A DNA stretch of 64,000 nt, taken from assembly GCA_030770535.1 (NCBI GenBank), contig JASVEC010000026.1:620001-684000 (forward strand). The letters run 5' to 3'. The notes below the pieces were generated by a model, which made no database searches, was not told where the DNA came from, and saw nothing but the letters and a program-made list of their open reading frames with translations. Shown piece by piece: positions 59,674-64,000 of the stretch. Positions within the stretch are counted from its first letter, which is position 1. Every line of letters starts with the position of its first letter. The DNA comes from Batkoa obscura. Its lineage: Eukaryota > Entomophthoromycota > Entomophthoromycetes > Entomophthorales > Batkoaceae. Position numbers and translations under genes: made by a program.

Positions 59674-60645
59674 CTATTTAAAGAAGTTAAGTAATTTGTT
59701 TGATTTTAGAGATGTACAAAAAGTAGATAAAGTATTGGAGCAAGACGAGACTTTCCCATAATTAGTTTTAACAACATCGAGGACTGAAGTAGATTTGAAA
59801 TTATTTACTAAATCATTATGATTACTTGGTAGCTTAATATCACCTAATTCGATATCTTTACGAAGATAATATGATATTTTACCAAAGAAATCGATATTTG
59901 GATTATCTAAAACTTTTTGTACCTCATCTAACGAAATATGAGTTGCTTTAAACTTTTTACCAGTAACTTTGGTAATATCCTTTAATATCTTATTGATAGT
60001 TGTATTTTCACCAACAATATTTACGGTGGTGTTCTTAAAAATTGATAAATAATAAGTTTGATAAACAAATTTAGCTATATCATTTAAACTAGTTACTGTG
60101 AATTGAGTATCTCCTTTACCAACAATTTGAGCCTTAGAATTCTTAATATCAATACCATAAAAATCAGTAATAATATGTTGAATAAAAAAACCGTTGGTAT
60201 AATAAATATAGTTTAAACCAGATTCTTTGATTTGATTTCGAATTTCAATTTTTTGTAGAAATAACGGATTAGTTTTACCCTCAACTTCACTACCGAATTC
60301 GGATGGTATAAATAATTTGATCTTGGAACTGACGGCTGCTTTAATCAAATTGCTTTGTATAGTTGATAATCCTTCACTACCTATGGTTGAAATAACGACA
60401 TCAATTCCTTTGAAAGCTTCATTTAGATTGTCTATATTATCATAGTTAACTGGATAAATTGTTGCGTTATTAGATTTATATTCGGATAGTAAGCCGCCCT
60501 TATTGTTACTTCCTTTCCTGGTAATGATTCTTACGTTAACTTGTTGATGTTTAAGAAATTCTCTAACAATATATTTTCCAAGCTCACCAGTACCACCTAC
60601 AATAGCTACGTTCTTATACTCTTTTGGAATGATGTTTAAAGTCAT
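59674..60645 (-). CDS. NmrA-like / isoflavone-reductase-like NAD(P)-binding protein, copy A
   Basis: Single exon, 323 residues, identical to copy B at 61739-62710. A Rossmann nucleotide-binding motif GxxGxxG occurs at 17-23 (VAIVGGTGELGKYIV). Arg at the end of strand 2 (RIITRKGS) favours NADP(H). Further family marks are VVISTIGSEG, FIPSEFGSEVEG and NYIYYTNGFFIQHI. Proteins of this NmrA/PCBER group are either small-molecule reductases (isoflavone, pinoresinol or phenylcoumaran type) or redox-sensing regulators. The usual active-site Lys of PCBER-type reductases lies near KIEIRNQIKESG. The substrate is unknown. The gene's TATA box and leader are also inside the duplicated arm, so both copies should be expressed alike. 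Confidence 0.87.
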   Translation of the reverse strand: MTLNIIPKEYKNVAIVGGTGELGKYIVREFLKHQQVNVRIITRKGSNNKGGLLSEYKSNNATIYPVNYDNIDNLNEAFKGIDVVISTIGSEGLSTIQSNLIKAAVSSKIKLFIPSEFGSEVEGKTNPLFLQKIEIRNQIKESGLNYIYYTNGFFIQHIITDFYGIDIKNSKAQIVGKGDTQFTVTSLNDIAKFVYQTYYLSIFKNTTVNIVGENTTINKILKDITKVTGKKFKATHISLDEVQKVLDNPNIDFFGKISYYLRKDIELGDIKLPSNHNDLVNNFKSTSVLDVVKTNYGKVSSCSNTLSTFCTSLKSNKLLNFFK

Positions 60646-60707
60646 TTTTAATGTTTTGATTTATTTGATTAATGATTTGTTTTATAAGTTTAATTAATTT
60701 CTACAGC

Positions 60708-60715
60708 TATTTATA
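60708..60715 (-). promoter_or_regulatory. TATA box of NmrA-like copy A
   Basis: TATAAATA on the minus strand, 62 bases before the ATG, at the very edge of the duplicated arm. Confidence 0.5.
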
Positions 60716-60777
60716 TCATTTTATGCTATTACAATTATTAATTCAATATTTCAATTTAAAACGAATTTTTTAAGACT

Positions 60778-60882
60778 ATATCTGGGGGTGTTTTTTTTAG
60801 CTTCACTTTTTTTATTTTTAAGTGTTATTTGAGCAGAAAGATTGTTAGTAAAATTCTTAAACAAAAAAATAAATCCCCATAT
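60778..60882 (+). mobile_element. MITE copy in the palindrome spacer
   Basis: 105 bases, ATATCTGGGGGTG to AATCCCCATAT, with a drifted core (AAGTGTTATTTGAG). Confidence 0.84.
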
Positions 60883-61332
60883 TTTAAGTTTAAAATAACT
60901 CATTTAACAATGCATAAATTTATTTAAACATATATCATAAGCTATGAGTTTTAGACTGCTTATTAAACTACCTTTTTATAATATCAAATAAATAATAAAA
61001 TCATAAACAATTAACACCTAGGATTTAACATAAACCACTTTACACCTTTAAATTCTGTGAATTAATTTATATTATTAACCGAGCTATCTTAAGAACAAAA
61101 TACCCGAACAATTTTAAACGAAATTGTATATTTAGATTGAAGTATATTTTGATTATGAATTGCTTTATTCTATAAGATCAAATATAATATCATAATTCCA
61201 TATAGTTACACTGCTTAACGGTACACATTAGTAATAATATTTAGTATACTATTACTAATAAAATCATCTATTTTATATAGTTGAAACACCGAATTATGCT
61301 ATTAAAAAAGAGGCTTTAAAAAATAAGTAAAA

Positions 61333-61512
61333 CTCATACAGCTACTGCAACTTTGTTGCGTCCTAATTTGCAGTAATTTTAAAAGCCAGTTGTTTGTCTG
61401 TTTGGTTTTTCAAAGCTTAACCTTTAGATTTTGTTTGATTTAGCAAAACTGTAATCTAATCTTAAATAAATAGTTAAATAGGTCGTAATAGTATTATAGC
61501 AGCTGTAAAATT
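61333..61512. repeat. Second repeat family (CAGCTG-ended), copy 3
   Basis: About 180 bases. The left end TACAGCTACTGCAACTTTGT(TGCGTCC) matches the complement of the right end, TACAGCTGCTATAATACTAT(TACGACC). It is a clear terminal inverted repeat of about 28 positions and has no reading frame. Confidence 0.6.
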
Positions 61513-61666
61513 ATCTTCGGTTATTTTATTATTACTAAGCTTAAACTAATTAGTAATCTTAGCATTAAATTTAAGAATAATTGTAATTTTAAAAAAAATA
61601 AGTTCAGAGTTTCAATAAGAAATTAATAATATACAGTTGTTAAGAATTATCAGCAATAGAAGATGA

Positions 61667-61674
61667 TATAAATA
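61667..61674 (+). promoter_or_regulatory. TATA box of NmrA-like copy B
   Basis: TATAAATA, 64 bases before the ATG; the distance is two bases longer than in copy A because of the small leader insertion. Confidence 0.5.
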
Positions 61675-61738
61675 GCTGTAGAAATTAATTAAACTTTTAT
61701 AAAACAAATCATTAATCAAATAAATCAAAACATTAAAA

Positions 61739-62710
61739 ATGACTTTAAACATCATTCCAAAAGAGTATAAGAACGTAGCTATTGTAGGTGGTACTGGTGA
61801 GCTTGGAAAATATATTGTTAGAGAATTTCTTAAACATCAACAAGTTAACGTAAGAATCATTACCAGGAAAGGAAGTAACAATAAGGGCGGCTTACTATCC
61901 GAATATAAATCTAATAACGCAACAATTTATCCAGTTAACTATGATAATATAGACAATCTAAATGAAGCTTTCAAAGGAATTGATGTCGTTATTTCAACCA
62001 TAGGTAGTGAAGGATTATCAACTATACAAAGCAATTTGATTAAAGCAGCCGTCAGTTCCAAGATCAAATTATTTATACCATCCGAATTCGGTAGTGAAGT
62101 TGAGGGTAAAACTAATCCGTTATTTCTACAAAAAATTGAAATTCGAAATCAAATCAAAGAATCTGGTTTAAACTATATTTATTATACCAACGGTTTTTTT
62201 ATTCAACATATTATTACTGATTTTTATGGTATTGATATTAAGAATTCTAAGGCTCAAATTGTTGGTAAAGGAGATACTCAATTCACAGTAACTAGTTTAA
62301 ATGATATAGCTAAATTTGTTTATCAAACTTATTATTTATCAATTTTTAAGAACACCACCGTAAATATTGTTGGTGAAAATACAACTATCAATAAGATATT
62401 AAAGGATATTACCAAAGTTACTGGTAAAAAGTTTAAAGCAACTCATATTTCGTTAGATGAGGTACAAAAAGTTTTAGATAATCCAAATATCGATTTCTTT
62501 GGTAAAATATCATATTATCTTCGTAAAGATATCGAATTAGGTGATATTAAGCTACCAAGTAATCATAATGATTTAGTAAATAATTTCAAATCTACTTCAG
62601 TCCTCGATGTTGTTAAAACTAATTATGGGAAAGTCTCGTCTTGCTCCAATACTTTATCTACTTTTTGTACATCTCTAAAATCAAACAAATTACTTAACTT
62701 CTTTAAATAG
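61739..62710 (+). CDS. NmrA-like / isoflavone-reductase-like NAD(P)-binding protein, copy B
   Basis: The 323-residue product is identical to copy A, with the same GGTGELG nucleotide-binding motif and FIPSEFGSEVEG block. The ATG is fixed by the identical leader. Absolute protein identity, with near-identical flanks that end sharply, means the duplication is very recent, is held identical by gene conversion, or is an assembly artefact. The downstream neighbour is the decayed NAT copy, not a partner gene. Function cannot be narrowed beyond an NAD(P)-dependent reductase or redox sensor of the NmrA group. Confidence 0.87.
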   Translation: MTLNIIPKEYKNVAIVGGTGELGKYIVREFLKHQQVNVRIITRKGSNNKGGLLSEYKSNNATIYPVNYDNIDNLNEAFKGIDVVISTIGSEGLSTIQSNLIKAAVSSKIKLFIPSEFGSEVEGKTNPLFLQKIEIRNQIKESGLNYIYYTNGFFIQHIITDFYGIDIKNSKAQIVGKGDTQFTVTSLNDIAKFVYQTYYLSIFKNTTVNIVGENTTINKILKDITKVTGKKFKATHISLDEVQKVLDNPNIDFFGKISYYLRKDIELGDIKLPSNHNDLVNNFKSTSVLDVVKTNYGKVSSCSNTLSTFCTSLKSNKLLNFFK

Positions 62711-62747
62711 AGATGTATTTATATTAAATAAATAAATTTTTATCTTT

Positions 62748-63027
62748 AGAATTTCAATGTTATTTTTGCTAAATACTAATTTACAAATATTACTTTAAGA
62801 CTATAGCAGGATAAACTCTATTATGTTATATATGAAGCTAAATTAAATCAATAGTTAATCGGTTCTTATTCTGTGATAAACATAATTTTTAATTAAATCC
62901 TTTATTCATTTTAGATTATTTGTATATTATACATTTAAAATAATTCTAATAAAGTATTAATTATTAAGGGATGAAAACTTATAAATTTTTTAAAAAAACC
63001 CTGTTAATTTATCTTTATTTTGAGCAA
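62748..63027. other. Spacer between NmrA copy B and the NAT remnant
   Basis: No feature recognised. Confidence 0.4.
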
Positions 63028-63487
63028 TTATAAAAATAATATCGATCTATAAAGGAGACGGTATAGCAAATTCTTTTTCAAAATAAGCCTGCCTACTTTT
63101 CCATCATTATGAATGATTTTAACTTGGCTATCAAACATTCTTATTAAACAAGGTTCCAAATCAATTGTAATACACTTCTTTAATATCAAGTACTGACTAA
63201 ACTGATGAGTGGTATTTAATACTATCTGATGATTTAAATGTTTAGTGTCCTCTGGTAAAAAAGATTCCATTGTAAAGAAATATAATAGACACCAAAAAAG
63301 GTTTTAACCTTCTAATGTTCCATAAATTTTATTATCAAAAGTATAGTAAGACACTTGATTACAAACTAAATAAAAGGATTGAGCATTAACTTCCGATAAA
63401 TGAGCATAACTAGGCACATATCTTTTTACGATTTATAACTTAGTGTTATCAGTTAAAATAGCTTCTGGATGTTTATCATAATTTAAT
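63028..63487 (-). pseudogene. 5'-truncated arylamine N-acetyltransferase pseudogene
   Basis: The minus strand encodes a decayed match to residues of about 205-350 of the intact NAT at 49.2 kb: AILTDNTKL, VKRYVPSYAHLSEVNAQSFY, YYTFDNKIYGTLEG, MESFLPEDTKHL and VKIIHNDGKVGRLILK. Two in-frame stops interrupt it (one replaces Gln in TKLQIV, one follows LEG). The 3' end diverges after LILKK. The part that would hold the Cys-His-Asp triad is absent: homology stops where a MITE begins at 63488. It therefore cannot encode an active enzyme. It is a fragment of an older tandem or dispersed NAT copy. Confidence 0.85.
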
Positions 63488-63594
63488 ATATGAGAATGTT
63501 TTTTTTGGTTTCATTACTTTTTCCATTTTTTAAGCGCTATTTGAGCGGAAAGATTGTTAGTAAAATTCTTAAACATAAAAATACATCTTCATAT
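63488..63594 (+). mobile_element. MITE, full-length copy abutting the NAT remnant
   Basis: 107 bases, ATATGAGAATGTT to ACATCTTCATAT, with an intact AAGCGCTATTTGAG core. It sits exactly at the 5' break of the NAT pseudogene. Sequence beyond it does not resume the NAT frame. Confidence 0.86.
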
Positions 63595-64000
63595 ACTCTT
63601 TCTTTTGTTGGTATATATTTAACAACAGAGAGATTTAATAGATCAATTTAATCAGTCCTTGCTTTTATATTCCTTCAACACTTAATGATTTTTTATTCAC
63701 AAATATAACCATAGCATATTTTAATCGTAAATATATATATTCTTACCTGTTTATTCAGAATACTGATATTAGGAATTTGTTTAATTAGGCCGTGTATTTC
63801 AACAGAAATCAATATTAAAGATACCTAGTTTTAAAAAGAAGAATTATCAATTTTTACGATCGATGTCCTTCAAGGGATAAACTCGATTTTTCCATTCACA
63901 ACAATGATACAATCTAAAGTATTGTTGCTAAGTTTAGCCAATAAGCCGCTAAGTAGCTTATAAGAATATCCTTGTAACTATAGTTTTAACAAACTTTGTA
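63595..64000. other. Intergenic sequence to window end
   Basis: No gene or repeat recognised. Confidence 0.45.

Larger units (their letters stand above)
59637..60719 (-). repeat. Left arm of a 1.08-kb inverted duplication
   Basis: The complement of this stretch is essentially identical to 61663-62747. The match covers about 37 bases after the stop codon, the whole gene and about 74 bases before the ATG. The only difference I noticed is two bases (CTTAT versus CTTTTAT) upstream of the gene. Homology stops abruptly at both ends. Confidence 0.93.
60720..61662. other. Spacer of the inverted duplication
   Basis: 943-base unique spacer between the two arms. It contains a MITE copy (60778-60882) and a second-family repeat (61333-61512). 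Both gene copies read outward from it. Confidence 0.8.
61663..62747 (+). repeat. Right arm of a 1.08-kb inverted duplication
   Basis: Mirror of 59637-60719, including the gene, TATA box and leader. Homology ends after the TATCTTT word following the stop codon. Confidence 0.93.

Overview
The window looks like nuclear DNA of an early-diverging, very AT-rich fungus. The evidence is short spliceosomal introns (about 40-70 bases, GT...AG), a Zn2Cys6 regulator, a MATA-type HMG-box protein, two secreted GH17 glucanase-like proteins, and RSF1-like, Gid1/RanBPM-like and glycogen phosphorylase genes. A class I aldolase and very low GC would suit an entomophthoralean such as Conidiobolus. That placement is an inference from general knowledge, not a search result.

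Layout. 1-1.9 kb is intergenic with three copies of a ~107-bp MITE and a tRNA-Asp. 1.9-18.1 kb is gene-dense and MITE-free: an RSF1-like DDT/PHD chromatin protein, a 2,124-residue helical protein with an N-terminal Cys/His cluster, a mitochondrial lysyl-tRNA synthetase in a head-to-head pair with it, an unrecognised Asn-rich protein, and class I fructose-bisphosphate aldolase. 18-42 kb is gene-poor: GH17, a PH-domain protein, a second GH17, a membrane/coiled-coil protein, a MATA-HMG protein, a Zn2Cys6 regulator with internal repeats, and a UPF0598 mitochondrial protein, separated by repeat-rich spacers. 42-58.5 kb carries glycogen phosphorylase, arylamine N-acetyltransferase (NAT), a RanBPM/Gid1-like SPRY-LisH-CTLH protein, a THUMP-domain tRNA methyltransferase, a small type I membrane protein and a PP2C phosphatase. 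59.6-62.7 kb is a near-perfect 1.08-kb inverted duplication, each arm holding an identical NmrA-like reductase. A decayed, 5'-truncated NAT copy follows, cut exactly at a MITE.

The genes do not form one pathway. Carbohydrate metabolism recurs (aldolase, glycogen phosphorylase, GH17, and possibly Gid1, which in yeast drives degradation of gluconeogenic enzymes), but the spacing gives no evidence of a cluster. The most unusual structures are repeats: a family of about 20 MITEs with normal and fold-back forms, a 275-bp near-complete hairpin, a second small inverted-repeat family, and the palindromic reductase pair. Most multi-exon models below were joined by hand and checked for frame; one junction (gene at 13.6-15.7 kb) stayed unresolved.
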